Assembly (NCBI RefSeq): GCF_029846715.1 | Contig: NZ_JARVWW010000015.1 | Location: forward strand, 124,001 to 188,000 | Reading direction: 5' to 3' | DNA from: Bradyrhizobium nivariense | GTDB lineage: Bacteria; Pseudomonadota; Alphaproteobacteria; Rhizobiales; Xanthobacteraceae | DNA length: 64,000 nt | Shown here: piece by piece, positions 17,991 through 26,610 of the stretch | Layout of the letters: the number at the start of each line of letters is the position of its first letter | How positions within the stretch are numbered: the first letter of the stretch is position 1 | Program-made: the position numbers and the translations under genes | Notes under the pieces: model-generated | What the model saw: only the letters and a program-made list of their open reading frames with translations | What the model was told of the DNA's origin: nothing | Databases searched by the model: none

Positions 17991-18083
17991 CTAAAAAAAC
18001 CTCTGGATCATCTGGGTCAATTCCATGCTCGCGCAGATGAGCATACCCCAAAGTGCAAAGTTGATCTGTAGCGCCGCCGCCAT
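17991..18083 (-). CDS. 30-residue hydrophobic small protein
   Basis: ATG at 18083, stop at 17991-17993. The peptide begins MAAALQINFALWGMLICAS and ends LTQMIQRFF, a single amphipathic or membrane-spanning helix. GGGGAG lies 6 nt before the ATG, a good ribosome site. Nothing else explains the interval from 17943 to 18369, and such short membrane proteins are easily missed. It could be a chance frame. The function is unknown. Confidence 0.45.
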   Translation of the reverse strand: MAAALQINFALWGMLICASMELTQMIQRFF

Positions 18084-18369
18084 CGGTCGCTCCCCTTCCA
18101 AGTCCGCCCCGTCCCAGTTTGTAGAATTTATGAAGGAATAGTTAGCGATTCTGTCACGGAGTTCACAGCCTAATATTGCGCCAGTTGTTGTGCGATGCGG
18201 TCCGCATCATTTCACGAAGCGGCCTCACTGCTCTCGCAATGTGATGCGAGAGGAAGAATCCATATTCGGCGATGCCGGCCACGTGTTTCCCTTAGGTTCC
18301 ATTTGAGCGGCGTGATGCAGGCTTCCGCATGCGGAGCCTGCGCGTCGCGTACGACACCGAGGGTTCGGC

Positions 18370-18723
18370 ATGATGCGCCACGGCTTTGTCTTGCTCACTT
18401 TTTGCGCAACGCTCATGGGATGCGCAGTCGCGCCTGCGCAGGAACGCCGTCCGATCGCATGGGACGGCCTCGGTCAGGATCCGAACCGTCCCTCTATCAT
18501 GAAGCGTCGTGTGGCGAACCAAGCTCCCGCGGCGAGTGATCCGAACCAGGAGCGGGAAAGAGTGCTCGGCACCTTGCGCCCGTACTCCGCAGCATGGTGG
18601 GCCGTCCATGACGAAATCGAAGCGGAGAATGACCGGCAGCTCGGCACGAGGCTGGTGATCTGCCCGCGCTGCGTTCCGTCGTCCCAACCACCGAGCAGCG
18701 ACGTGACCGGATCGATCCGCTGA
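18370..18723 (+). CDS. Small putative lipoprotein
   Basis: 117 residues. The signal MMRHGFVLLTFCATLMGCA ends in a lipobox (LMGC), so lipidation at Cys18 is likely. The mature part is polar (RRPIAWDGLGQDPNRP, then RPYSAAWWAVHDEIEAEND) and has a CPRC pair near residues 97-100. No known domain. It probably sits in the cell envelope. A strong inverted repeat downstream ends the unit. Confidence 0.65.
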   Translation: MMRHGFVLLTFCATLMGCAVAPAQERRPIAWDGLGQDPNRPSIMKRRVANQAPAASDPNQERERVLGTLRPYSAAWWAVHDEIEAENDRQLGTRLVICPRCVPSSQPPSSDVTGSIR

Positions 18724-18770
18724 GAGGGCAGGCAGCCGATCGGCCTATGACGTGACGCCCTTATGCGTGT

Positions 18771-18799
18771 CCCCTCTCCCGCATCGGCGGGGAGAGGGG
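18771..18799. terminator. Stem-loop between convergent genes
   Basis: CCCCTCTCCC pairs perfectly (10 bp) with GGGAGAGGGG around a 9-nt loop. It lies between the convergent lipoprotein and VOC genes and could stop transcription from both sides, although no T-run follows. The same sequence is also the core of a common Bradyrhizobium intergenic palindrome. Confidence 0.5.
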
Positions 18800-18832
18800 A
18801 TCGCCGGCTGGCGCGTCAGGCGATCGCGCCTG

Positions 18833-19246
18833 TCACATTCCCTCGGCCGGGCAGTTCACCATCCAGGGAATGCCGAACTTGTCGACGCACATGCCAAAGC
18901 CCTTGGCCCAGAACGTCTTGCCGAAGGGCATGGTAACGCTACCGCCGTCGGCGAGCGCGTTGAACTTGCGCTCGCCCTCCGCGGGGTCCGCGACCGTGAA
19001 CGAAATCGAAAAGCCCTGCGGCTTGTGAAATTGCTCGCCGGGTGCGTCGGAGGCCATCAACACGCTGCCGTCGGGCAGCGACATCCGCGCATGCATGATC
19101 GTCTTCTCCCGGCCGGGCGCGGCGGCCATGTCCGCCGGTGCGTCCGATGAACGCATCATGGCGTCGATCTTGCCGCCGAGAACCTTGGCGTAATAGTTGA
19201 ACGCCGCTTCGCAGGTGTCCTGATAGAACAGATAGGCATTGAGCAT
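18833..19246 (-). CDS. VOC/PhnB-like (glyoxalase-fold) protein
   Basis: 137 residues. MLNAYLFYQDTCEAAFNYYAKVLGG opens the PhnB-type vicinal-oxygen-chelate fold; KTIMHARMSLPDGSVLMASD and the final GKTFWAKGFGMCVDKFGIPWMVN match it. Metal ligands of PhnB proteins are poorly conserved and no activity can be assigned. It is the distal gene of a minus-strand group with an SRPBCC gene, an ECF42 sigma factor and a DGPF protein, an association often seen with ECF41/42 sigma factors. Confidence 0.88.
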   Translation of the reverse strand: MLNAYLFYQDTCEAAFNYYAKVLGGKIDAMMRSSDAPADMAAAPGREKTIMHARMSLPDGSVLMASDAPGEQFHKPQGFSISFTVADPAEGERKFNALADGGSVTMPFGKTFWAKGFGMCVDKFGIPWMVNCPAEGM

Positions 19247-19294
19247 GTTTCACTCCTCTTCGTTGACTTGACCGTTCCCTGGGCGAGGGCGCCG

Positions 19295-19831
19295 TTATTT
19301 CTCCGTGAGCTTCTTCAGGCTGGCGAGGCCGGCCTCGAAATCCTTGCCGATCATGCTGTCCATGTTGATGAACACCTGCATGACCTTGGACAGGAACGGG
19401 GCCGGCCCGGACATCGCCCATGTGACCAGTGTGGCATCGCCTTGCGGCACAAAGGTGAACTCGGCAGTGTTGTGGCCTTCGAAGGGACGCTCGAAATCGA
19501 GCTTGATGCGGAGTTTTGACGACGCATTTGCCTCGAGAATCTCCATATGGCCGGCGCCGACATCGTTGTTGCCGTCCCAGGCATAGGTCGCGCCCCTTCC
19601 TACCGCAGTTCCGCCGAAGCTGCGCTTCATGGCCGGATCGCGGCCCTCGTAGGGTGACCAGACAGTCCAGCGATGGAAATCGGCGACCAAGGGATAGATT
19701 GCATTGGCCGGCGCCTTCACGGCGAGGCTGCGTTCGACGCGGAATGTGTCGGGCTTCGTCAGGGCGAAGACGAGGACGCCCACGATTCCGACCGCGAGCA
19801 GGATGGCGATGGCGGCAATGGCTTTCAGCAT
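19295..19831 (-). CDS. SRPBCC (polyketide-cyclase-like) membrane-anchored protein
   Basis: 178 residues from the ATG at 19831 (MLKAIAAIAILLAVGIVG...). One N-terminal membrane helix is followed by the START-like fold: FRVERSLAVKAPANAIYPLV, WTVWSPYEGRDPAMKRSF, then FVPQGDATLVTWAMSGPAPF and a C-terminal helix (FEAGLASLKKLTE). Such proteins bind small hydrophobic molecules. It is encoded between the VOC gene and the sigma factor on the same strand, so it is probably part of the sigma-factor-linked set. Confidence 0.85.
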   Translation of the reverse strand: MLKAIAAIAILLAVGIVGVLVFALTKPDTFRVERSLAVKAPANAIYPLVADFHRWTVWSPYEGRDPAMKRSFGGTAVGRGATYAWDGNNDVGAGHMEILEANASSKLRIKLDFERPFEGHNTAEFTFVPQGDATLVTWAMSGPAPFLSKVMQVFINMDSMIGKDFEAGLASLKKLTEK

Positions 19832-19926
19832 GAATGGCTCCCTGGATACGGCCTTAGGACGAAGGGAGGGGGTCGGAGCCGACAAGGCGAAGCAGAAATT
19901 TTGGAAGCGCCCGAAGCAGGCCCTCC

Positions 19927-21228
19927 CTACTTCACCTTGGCGCCCTGCCTGGCGCCGCCATTGGCGCCCTTCGGCCGGCTGTCCCGGATCAGGCGATCGA
20001 GATGCATGCGGATGTGGGCGGCTTCTGCGGACGTGTTGGCGAGGGCGATGGCGCGGTCGAAGGCGACGCGGGCTTCGTCATTGCGGCCGAGTTGCATGAG
20101 GAAGGCGCCGCGCACGCCGTAGAAATGGAAGTAGTTGGAAAGCTTCGGCGCCAGAGGTTCGATCAGGTCGAGCGCGGCTTGCGGTCCGCGCACCTTGGAA
20201 ACCGCGACAGCGCGGTTGAGCGTCACCACCGGCGAGGGCTGCACCACCTCCAGCGCACCATAGAGCAGGTCGATCTGGGCCCAGTCGGTCTCCTCGGGCG
20301 CTGACGCGCGGGCATGCAGCGCGGCGATCGCGGCCTGAATCTGGTAGGGCCCGCTGCGGCGATGGCGCATCGCCTTGTCGATCAGCGCGAGGCCTTCCGC
20401 GATCATGGTGCCGTTCCACAGCGAACGGTCCTGGTCGTCCAGCAGGATCAGCGAGCCATCCGCGGCAAAGCGCGAGGCAGTGCGCGCATGCTGCAACAAG
20501 ATGAGCGCCGTGAGCCCCATGATCTCCGGCTCGCTCTGGAACAACCGCAACAGCAGCCGTGCGAGCCGGATTGCCTCCTCGCACAGCGGCTTTCTGATTT
20601 CGGCGGCGTCGCCGCTCGCCGAATAACCCTCGTTGAAGATCAGATAAATCATCGCGGCAACACCGGCGAGCCGCTCCGAGCGCTCGACCGGGCCCGGCGT
20701 TTCGAACGGCGTCCCGGCCTCGGCGACCTTGGCCTTGGCGCGCGTGATGCGCTGCTCCATCGCCGCATCCGAAACCAGGAAGGCGCGCGCGATCTGCTTC
20801 ACGGTGAGACCGGAGACGATGCGGAGCGCGAGCGCGATCTGCTGCGTCGCCGGCAGCCCTGGATGGCAGCAGATGAACATCAGCCGCAGAATATCGTCGC
20901 GGTAGTGCGAGCCGTCGAGCCGCTCGGCGAGCGCGCCCTCGGCGTCGTCGAGATCGGAGATCGCGTGGTCGTCCTCCGGCAGCGGCTGCTGCTTGCGGGT
21001 GCGGCGCACTTCGTCGATCGCGACGTTACGCCCGACCATGATCAGCCAGGCCGCGGGATCGCGCGGCGGCCCGTTCTGCGGCCAGGTCTTCAGCGCGCGC
21101 AGGCAGGCGTTCTGGAAGGCCTCCTCGGCGGTGTCGAGATCGCGGAAATAGCGCAGGAGCGCGCCGACCGCCTGGGGGCGCGCCGAGGTCAGCGCGGTCT
21201 CGATCCAGGCGGTATCGGCCTCGCTCAC
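19927..21228 (-). CDS. ECF42-type RNA polymerase sigma factor with C-terminal extension
   Basis: 433 residues. The sigma2 region lies at about 15-90 (YFRDLDTAEEAFQNACLRAL, WLIMVGRNVAIDEVRR) and sigma4 at about 115-170 (ALRIVSGLTVKQIARAFLVS). A long C-terminal domain (about 190-420) with the DUF6596-like FNEGYSAS segment and TPR-like helices replaces an anti-sigma factor. In group ECF42 this extension controls activity (family knowledge). Its ATG overlaps the stop of the DGPF gene by 4 nt (ATGA), so the two are translationally coupled. Confidence 0.92.
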   Translation of the reverse strand: MSEADTAWIETALTSARPQAVGALLRYFRDLDTAEEAFQNACLRALKTWPQNGPPRDPAAWLIMVGRNVAIDEVRRTRKQQPLPEDDHAISDLDDAEGALAERLDGSHYRDDILRLMFICCHPGLPATQQIALALRIVSGLTVKQIARAFLVSDAAMEQRITRAKAKVAEAGTPFETPGPVERSERLAGVAAMIYLIFNEGYSASGDAAEIRKPLCEEAIRLARLLLRLFQSEPEIMGLTALILLQHARTASRFAADGSLILLDDQDRSLWNGTMIAEGLALIDKAMRHRRSGPYQIQAAIAALHARASAPEETDWAQIDLLYGALEVVQPSPVVTLNRAVAVSKVRGPQAALDLIEPLAPKLSNYFHFYGVRGAFLMQLGRNDEARVAFDRAIALANTSAEAAHIRMHLDRLIRDSRPKGANGGARQGAKVK

Positions 21229-21593
21229 GTCAGATTCCCTCCGGGCCTGAACACGCCGACCGGACGCACCTCATAGGCGCCGCCGGGATTGGCCGATCCG
21301 AGGTCGCGCGCAACGTCGAGCGCCTCGTCGAGGTTCTTGCAATCGACGATGTAGAAGCCGAGCAACTGCTCCTTGGTCTCGGCATAGGGGCCGTCGAGCA
21401 CCAAAGGCGGGTCTTCCTTGCGCAGCGTCGCTGCCGCAGTGGTCGGCAGCAGCCGCGCCACGGGGCCGAGCCTGCCCTGCTTCGCGAGATCTTCCTGCAC
21501 CACGGCGAGCTTCTTCATCACGGCCTCGTCCTGGTCCTTGCTCCAGGAGCCGACGAAGTCCTCGTCGTGATAGCAGAGGATCGCATAAAGCAT
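21225..21593 (-). CDS. DGPF/YCII family protein coupled to the ECF42 sigma factor
   Basis: 122 residues from the ATG at 21593 (MLYAILCYHDED). It carries VLDGPYAETKEQLLGFYIVD, the DGPF motif with Tyr in place of Phe. The frame continues upstream to 22589 but that part is antisense to the ghrA-like gene and is not coding. It is the first gene of the minus-strand ECF42 unit and overlaps the sigma gene by 4 nt. DGPF proteins are the hallmark partner of ECF42 factors and their likely targets. Confidence 0.92.
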   Translation of the reverse strand: MLYAILCYHDEDFVGSWSKDQDEAVMKKLAVVQEDLAKQGRLGPVARLLPTTAAATLRKEDPPLVLDGPYAETKEQLLGFYIVDCKNLDEALDVARDLGSANPGGAYEVRPVGVFRPGGNLT

Positions 21594-21737
21594 GGGCAGT
21601 ACCTTCTCTGAACGCTTGTTTTGAAGACGATCCACTATGCAACGCCCCGACATGGCCGCGGAAAAAAATTGCAAGAAAAATCCGGCAGATCGTGCCAAGG
21701 AGGGCCTTCTTGAGCGGAACCCGACGAGGCACTTCGT

Positions 21738-22703
21738 ATGACCAAAGGCACACTGGCCGTCCTGATCAACAGCACGCAGCAGAACTGGCTGCCAGAGCGC
21801 TGGAAGGCCCGGTTCGAGGCGGTCTGCGGCGGCCGCCGCGTGGTGCTGCTGCCCGATGCCGGGCTCGATCCGGCCGAGGTGCACTATGCGGCGGTGTGGA
21901 AGCCGGTGCCGGGCGATCTCAAGGCGTTCCCGAACCTGCGCGCGATCTTCAATCTTGGCGCCGGCGTCGACGCCCTGATGGCAGACAAGAGCCTGCCCGG
22001 CGTGCCGCTGGTGCGCGTCGCCGTGCCTGACCTCACCAACCGCATGACCGAATATGTCGTTCTGCACGTTTTGATGCACCACCGCCAGGAACTCTATCTG
22101 CGGCAGTCGCAGCGCGAGAAGCGCTGGGAGCCGACATATCAGTGGCCGGCGAGCGCGGTCACGGTCGGCATGATGGGGCTTGGAACGCTCGGCGCGGATG
22201 CGGCCGATGTGCTGCGTCGCCTCGGCTTCCGTGTCATCGGCTGGAGCCGCAGCCCGCGCACGATCGACGGCGTCGAATGCTTCCATGGCACGGCGCAGAT
22301 CGACGCGTTCCTGCGCACAACCGACATCCTTGTCAGCCTGTTGCCGCTGACGCCGGACACGCATGGCATCCTCAACCGCGACGTCTTCACAAAGCTCAAC
22401 CGCAAGGGCCCATTCGGCGCGCCCGTGCTGATCAACGCCGGCCGCGGCGGCCTCCAGAACGAGGCCGATATCCTGGCCTGCCTCGACGACGGCACGCTGG
22501 GCGCCGTCTCGCTCGACGTCTTCGTGCAGGAGCCACAGCCAAAGGACAGCCGGTTCTGGACCCACCCCAAGGTGCTGCTGACCCCGCACAACGCCGCCGA
22601 CACCGACGCGGACGCGATCTCGGCCTATGTCGCCGAGCAGATCGTGCGGTTCGAGGCGGGCGGCGTGCTGGAGAACGTGGTGGACCGGGCGCGGGGGTAT
22701 TAG
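21738..22703 (+). CDS. ghrA: D-2-hydroxyacid dehydrogenase, glyoxylate/hydroxypyruvate reductase A type
   Basis: 321 residues. NAD(P)H-dependent reduction of glyoxylate or hydroxypyruvate is the family role. The Rossmann motif is GMMGLGTLG (about 149-157), with the basic GWSRSPR after beta2 that favours NADPH. The catalytic Arg lies in LINAGRGG, the Glu in LDVFVQEPQP, and the His in LTPHNAAD. Length fits GhrA. It is divergent from the ECF42 unit and followed by an intergenic palindrome. Confidence 0.9.
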   Translation: MTKGTLAVLINSTQQNWLPERWKARFEAVCGGRRVVLLPDAGLDPAEVHYAAVWKPVPGDLKAFPNLRAIFNLGAGVDALMADKSLPGVPLVRVAVPDLTNRMTEYVVLHVLMHHRQELYLRQSQREKRWEPTYQWPASAVTVGMMGLGTLGADAADVLRRLGFRVIGWSRSPRTIDGVECFHGTAQIDAFLRTTDILVSLLPLTPDTHGILNRDVFTKLNRKGPFGAPVLINAGRGGLQNEADILACLDDGTLGAVSLDVFVQEPQPKDSRFWTHPKVLLTPHNAADTDADAISAYVAEQIVRFEAGGVLENVVDRARGY

Positions 22704-22728
22704 GCCGCTCGCGGCGCCTCATTCCCGG

Positions 22729-22862
22729 TGTCGTCCTGGCGAAAGCCAGGACCCATTATCCCAGGGAGGAGTTGCGGCGCGAGATGATAACCCCGAGTCT
22801 TCGCCAGACCACATCCGGTGGTCATGGGTCCAGGCTTTCGTCTGGCTTTCGCCAGGACGACA
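22729..22862. repeat. Large inverted repeat (Bradyrhizobium intergenic element)
   Basis: The left arm TGTCGTCCTGGCGAAAGCC (from 22729) continues to about 22756. The right arm, about 22824-22862, ends GGCTTTCGCCAGGACGACA. The outer 19 bp pair perfectly, and each arm contains its own small hairpin (CCTGGC...GCCAGG). It lies between ghrA and the chemoreceptor gene. I recognise this pattern as a dispersed repeat of the genus. Confidence 0.75.
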
Positions 22863-23001
22863 TCTTCATTTTGGCGCCAACCGACCATCTTGCGGGCGCC
22901 ACGACCGCGCACCCCAGTCACTCCACTCCCTCCCCCGTTCACCCTCTCTTAGCGAGAAGTTGATAGGCGTTGTTAATCAACGCTCAACGAACGAGTCGGA
23001 C

Positions 23002-24969
23002 ATGCGGGCGAGCCTCGGCCTCAGGATGCGGATCACGGTTGCGCTGGCGGTGACGGCGGCGGCGACCGCGCTGTTTGCCGTGCTGGGGGCGATGTGGATC
23101 ATCGCGGGGATTATCGACCGCGCCGACCAGCGCGAGCTGCGCAGCCACTACGATGCCCTGCAATCGCGCATCGCCGAGGAGTCCCACCGTGCCGCCGCCA
23201 TGAGCGCCGTCGTGGCCGCGATGCCGGCGACGCAGGACGCGATGGCCAAACAGGATCGCAACGCTTTAATCGGCCTGTTCGGGCCGGTGTTTGCCGCGAC
23301 CAAGTCGGAGTACGGCGTCGAGCAGTTCCAGTTCCACGTGGCGCCCGCGACCTCTTTCCTGCGCGTGCACCAGCCCGCCAAATTCGGCGACGACCTCTCG
23401 GGCTTCCGCAAAACCGTGATCATCGCCAACCAGGAGCACAAGGTCGTGGTCGGCCTCGAGGGCGGCGTGGCCGGGCTCGGCATCCGCGGCGTCGTGCCGA
23501 TCGCGCAAGGCGGCAAGCATCTCGGTTCAGTGGAGTTCGGCCTGACCTTCGGCCAGTCCTTCCTCGATGACTTCAAAATCAACCGCCATGTCGACGTCGC
23601 CTTCCATCTCGCGGACGGCGGCGGCTTCAAGCTGTTCGGCGGCACGCTAAAGGGCAAGAGTTTCTTCGACGCGGCTGATTACGGCCGCGCTGCCGGCGGC
23701 GACTTCACGGTACGCCAGGCCAAGCTCGACACCACGCCGGTGGCCGCGCTGCTCGGCCCGATCAGGGATTTTTCCGGCAAGCCGCTCGGCGCGGTCGAGC
23801 TGGTGATGGACAATGCCGACTATGTGGCCTCCGCCGACCGTGCCTGGCTGCTGGCATTCGGCATCGCCGCGCTCGGGCTCGTACTCGCCGCGATCGTCGG
23901 CTATCTCATCGCCCGCAGCATCTCGCGTCCGATTATCTCCATCACGAGCGTGATGCGCGAACTCGCGGACGGACACCTCGACGTCGCCGTCCCCGCCAGC
24001 AAGGCGAATGACGAGGTCGGTGCGATGGTGAAGGCGGTCGCGGTGTTTCGCGACAATGCGATGAGCTTCAACAAGCTCCAGGCCGATCAGCTCGAGGCCA
24101 AGGCGCAGTCCGAAGCGGAGAAGCGGCGCGCCTTCGCCGCGCTCGCCGACAATTTCGAAGCCAGCATCCGCGACGTCGTCACCACGGTCTCCTCGGCCGC
24201 GGTCGAGATGGAGCACACGGCGCGCTCGATGTCGGCCATCGTCGAGCAGTCCCGGCAGCAGACCGGCACGGTGTCGTCGGCCTCGGCGCTCGCCTCGGAG
24301 AATGTGCAGACGGTTGCTGCCGCCGCGGAAGAGCTGTCGTCGTCGATGACCGAGATCAGCCGACGCCTTGCGCACGCGACCGCGGTGGTCGGCAAAGCTG
24401 CGAGCGACGGCCAACGGTCGAATGAGCGCGTCCAGAGCCTGGCAGACGCCGCCCAAAAAATCGGCGACGTCGTCTCCTTCATCAGCGGCATTGCCGAGCA
24501 AACCAATCTGCTGGCGCTCAACGCGACGATCGAGGCGGCGCGCGCGGGCGAAGCCGGCCGCGGCTTTGCGGTGGTCGCCTCCGAGGTGAAGGCGCTCGCA
24601 ACCCAGACCGCGAAGGCGACCGAGGAGATCGGCGCGCAGGTGACAGCGGTACAAGGAGAGACCACCGGCGCAGTGGACGGCATCCAGTCGATCTGCGCAA
24701 CGATCCGGGAGGTCGACGAGATCTCCGCCGCGATTGCCGCCGCTGTCGGCCAGCAGGGCACCGCGACGCAGGAGATTGCGCAGAATGTCCAGCAGGCAGC
24801 CGCCCGCACCGGCGAGGTCTCGCAAAACATCGCCGGCGTCACCGCCGGCATCGCCGCGACGGGAACAGCGGCGGAGGAAGTGCTGGGCTCGGCGATCGAG
24901 CTGTCAAAACAGTCGCAGCGACTGCGCGACGAGGTGGATCGCTTTCTCGCGCATATTCGCGCGGCGTAA
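23002..24969 (+). CDS. Methyl-accepting chemotaxis protein with dCache_3-like sensor
   Basis: 655 residues from the ATG at 23002. TM1 lies at about 12-35, with a periplasmic sensor at about 36-282 of the double-cache type (for example VEQFQFHVAPATSFLRVH and GGVAGLGIRGVVPIAQGG). TM2 is near 286-308, with HAMP at about 308-360. The signalling domain has its conserved tip near residue 500 (EQTNLLALNATIEAARAG). It lacks an obvious C-terminal NWETF tether for CheR. A longer in-frame extension starts at 22627 but crosses the repeat and ghrA, so I rejected it. The ligand is unknown. Confidence 0.93.
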   Translation: MRASLGLRMRITVALAVTAAATALFAVLGAMWIIAGIIDRADQRELRSHYDALQSRIAEESHRAAAMSAVVAAMPATQDAMAKQDRNALIGLFGPVFAATKSEYGVEQFQFHVAPATSFLRVHQPAKFGDDLSGFRKTVIIANQEHKVVVGLEGGVAGLGIRGVVPIAQGGKHLGSVEFGLTFGQSFLDDFKINRHVDVAFHLADGGGFKLFGGTLKGKSFFDAADYGRAAGGDFTVRQAKLDTTPVAALLGPIRDFSGKPLGAVELVMDNADYVASADRAWLLAFGIAALGLVLAAIVGYLIARSISRPIISITSVMRELADGHLDVAVPASKANDEVGAMVKAVAVFRDNAMSFNKLQADQLEAKAQSEAEKRRAFAALADNFEASIRDVVTTVSSAAVEMEHTARSMSAIVEQSRQQTGTVSSASALASENVQTVAAAAEELSSSMTEISRRLAHATAVVGKAASDGQRSNERVQSLADAAQKIGDVVSFISGIAEQTNLLALNATIEAARAGEAGRGFAVVASEVKALATQTAKATEEIGAQVTAVQGETTGAVDGIQSICATIREVDEISAAIAAAVGQQGTATQEIAQNVQQAAARTGEVSQNIAGVTAGIAATGTAAEEVLGSAIELSKQSQRLRDEVDRFLAHIRAA

Positions 24970-25039
24970 TTAGTACGGGATCGCGCCAAATGGGTTGCGG
25001 CCCCCCGTGCGCAAGTGCGCACCAGGCCGGGACCACGGC

Positions 25040-25684
25040 TTAGGCTTTGGTCCCCACCATCACGTCGATCGCCCCATTCACGATCGCCTCGAGCTCCTTC
25101 CGCGATACGCGAGCACGGGAGCGGATGGCAATTGAGTGCACGGTTGCGGATGCGAGCTGCGCCAGCACGGCGGGATCGGCGCTCTCGGGCAACTCGCCTT
25201 TCTCCTTGGCGCGGCGGAAGCAGCTCGCAAATGCCTTGTCGAGCTCAGACAGGCCATCCAGCACCATGGCGCGGATGTCGGGATCGCCGACGGCTTCGGA
25301 GGCCGCGGTGACGACGGTGAAGCAGCCGCGCGGGCCGGTCTCGCCGGAGAGATAGATGTTCAGCGCGCAGGCAAAGATGCTCTCCAGCCGCTGGCGCAGC
25401 GGCAACTCCTCACGGAAGATCGCGGCCATCGAGGCCCGCGCTTCCTCGCGGTAGCGCTGGTAGCTCTTGATGTAGAGCTCGCGCTTGTCGCCGAAGGCAC
25501 CATAGAGGCTCGGGCGATTCATGCCGGTGGCTGCGCTGAGATCGTCGAGCGAGGTTGCGGCGAAACCCTGCGTGCGGAACAGGTCGAGCGCCTTGCCAAG
25601 CGCGACGTCGGGCTCATAGGCGCGCGGACGGCCGCGGCGTTTGGGTTCACTGGCAGCAGCCGGCGGCTTCGATTTTTGTACCAT
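25040..25684 (-). CDS. TetR-family regulator divergent from a GST gene
   Basis: 214 residues from the ATG at 25684 (MVQKSKPPAAASEPKRRGRPR). The helix-turn-helix lies at about 25-70 (FAATSLDDLSAATGMNRPSLYGAFGDK). The C-terminal domain (GETGPRGCFTVVTAASEA) resembles regulators of reactive-compound detoxification, with a Cys that might sense electrophiles. It is transcribed away from the GST gene with a 116 bp shared region that holds an 11-bp inverted repeat. It probably represses the GST gene and itself. Confidence 0.88.
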   Translation of the reverse strand: MVQKSKPPAAASEPKRRGRPRAYEPDVALGKALDLFRTQGFAATSLDDLSAATGMNRPSLYGAFGDKRELYIKSYQRYREEARASMAAIFREELPLRQRLESIFACALNIYLSGETGPRGCFTVVTAASEAVGDPDIRAMVLDGLSELDKAFASCFRRAKEKGELPESADPAVLAQLASATVHSIAIRSRARVSRKELEAIVNGAIDVMVGTKA

Positions 25685-25737
25685 TTCGCAATTTAATCCT
25701 TGACCGCCCTTATAATATGCAAGATAGTACAAAAATC
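25671..25737. promoter_or_regulatory. TetR/GST shared promoter with inverted repeat
   Basis: GATTTTTGTAC (25671-25681) and GTACAAAAATC (25727-25737) are perfect 11-bp inverted copies about 45 bp apart, in the divergent promoter region. The left copy overlaps codons 2-5 of tetR. They could be two operator sites allowing looping, or partly chance because one is coding. Confidence 0.4.
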
Positions 25738-25800
25738 AATCTGGCCAGGTTGAGCGACACTCCAAAAGTCACATCGAAGAATCGCCCAAGGAGGCTCAAG

Positions 25801-26445
25801 ATGGATCTTTATTTCTCGCCGCTCGCCTGTTCGATGGCGACGCGCGTCGCGCTGTATGAAGCCGGCGCCGAGGCGAATTATCTCGAAGTCGATCCGCCGA
25901 CCAAGAAAGTGCTGAGCGACGGCACCGACTTCCGTACCGTGAACCCGATAGGCCTGGTGCCGACGCTGCGCACCGACGATGGCGTGGTGCTGACCGAGAA
26001 CGCTGCGATCCTGCAATATATCGCCGACCGCTTCCCGCAATCGGGCCTCGGCGCCGCAGCGGGCATGGATCGCACGCGGCTGCATCAATGGCTCTGCTTC
26101 ATCGGTACCGAGCTGCACAAAGGCCTGTTCATCCCGGTGCTCGACCGCAAGGCGCCGCAGGAGACGAAAGCCTATGCGCTGGAGAAGAACCTGTCGCGGC
26201 TGGACTATCTCGACAATTACCTGAAGGGGCGCGACTTCCTGCTCGACCATTTCAGCGTCGCCGACGCCTATCTCGTCACGGTCATCAACTGGACCATGGC
26301 GACGCCGCCGATCGAGCTCGCGAAATGGCCGAACCTCAAGGCCTATTACGAGCGGCTGCGCGCGCGCCCGTCGATCGCCAAAGCGATTGCCGAGGAGTTT
26401 GAGCTGTACAAGGCCGAACAGGCGCGAAAGAAGGCAGCGGCGTAG
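25801..26445 (+). CDS. Glutathione S-transferase, beta-class-like
   Basis: 214 residues. The thioredoxin-like N-domain begins MDLYFSPLACSMATRVAL with Cys10/Ser11, as in beta-class GSTs. The cis-Pro motif is LVPTL, followed by LTENAAILQYIADR for glutathione binding. The helical C-domain (about 90-205) includes FSVADAYLVTVINW with the conserved Asp. A strong ribosome site (AAGGAGG) lies 6 nt before the ATG. Divergent from a tetR gene that probably controls it. Confidence 0.92.
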   Translation: MDLYFSPLACSMATRVALYEAGAEANYLEVDPPTKKVLSDGTDFRTVNPIGLVPTLRTDDGVVLTENAAILQYIADRFPQSGLGAAAGMDRTRLHQWLCFIGTELHKGLFIPVLDRKAPQETKAYALEKNLSRLDYLDNYLKGRDFLLDHFSVADAYLVTVINWTMATPPIELAKWPNLKAYYERLRARPSIAKAIAEEFELYKAEQARKKAAA

Positions 26446-26478
26446 GTCAGATCGAACGCCTATTGCCTTCATCGATCA

Positions 26479-26514
26479 AATCGTCGTCCCGCCAAAAACG
26501 GCGGGGCGACGATT
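26479..26514 (+). terminator. Stem-loop after the GST gene
   Basis: AATCGTCGTCCCGCC pairs over 15 bp (one G-T wobble) with GGCGGGGCGACGATT around AAAAAC. It sits 34 bp after the GST stop. No T-run follows, so it may be a weak terminator or 3'-end-stabilising hairpin. The rest of 26446-26610 holds nothing recognisable. Confidence 0.55.
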
Positions 26515-26610
26515 CCCTGCCGATAGCCACTCTGGATTGATTACCGTCCGCGAACGTTCGGCATCGGATCCAGCAGGCGAGGCAGGGCACGCGATGCACC
26601 GACGGTATCC

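Noticed and set aside
22627..23001. N-terminal extension of the chemoreceptor frame
   Set aside because: It overlaps the end of ghrA and crosses an intergenic repeat; the membrane helix and sensor start at 23002.
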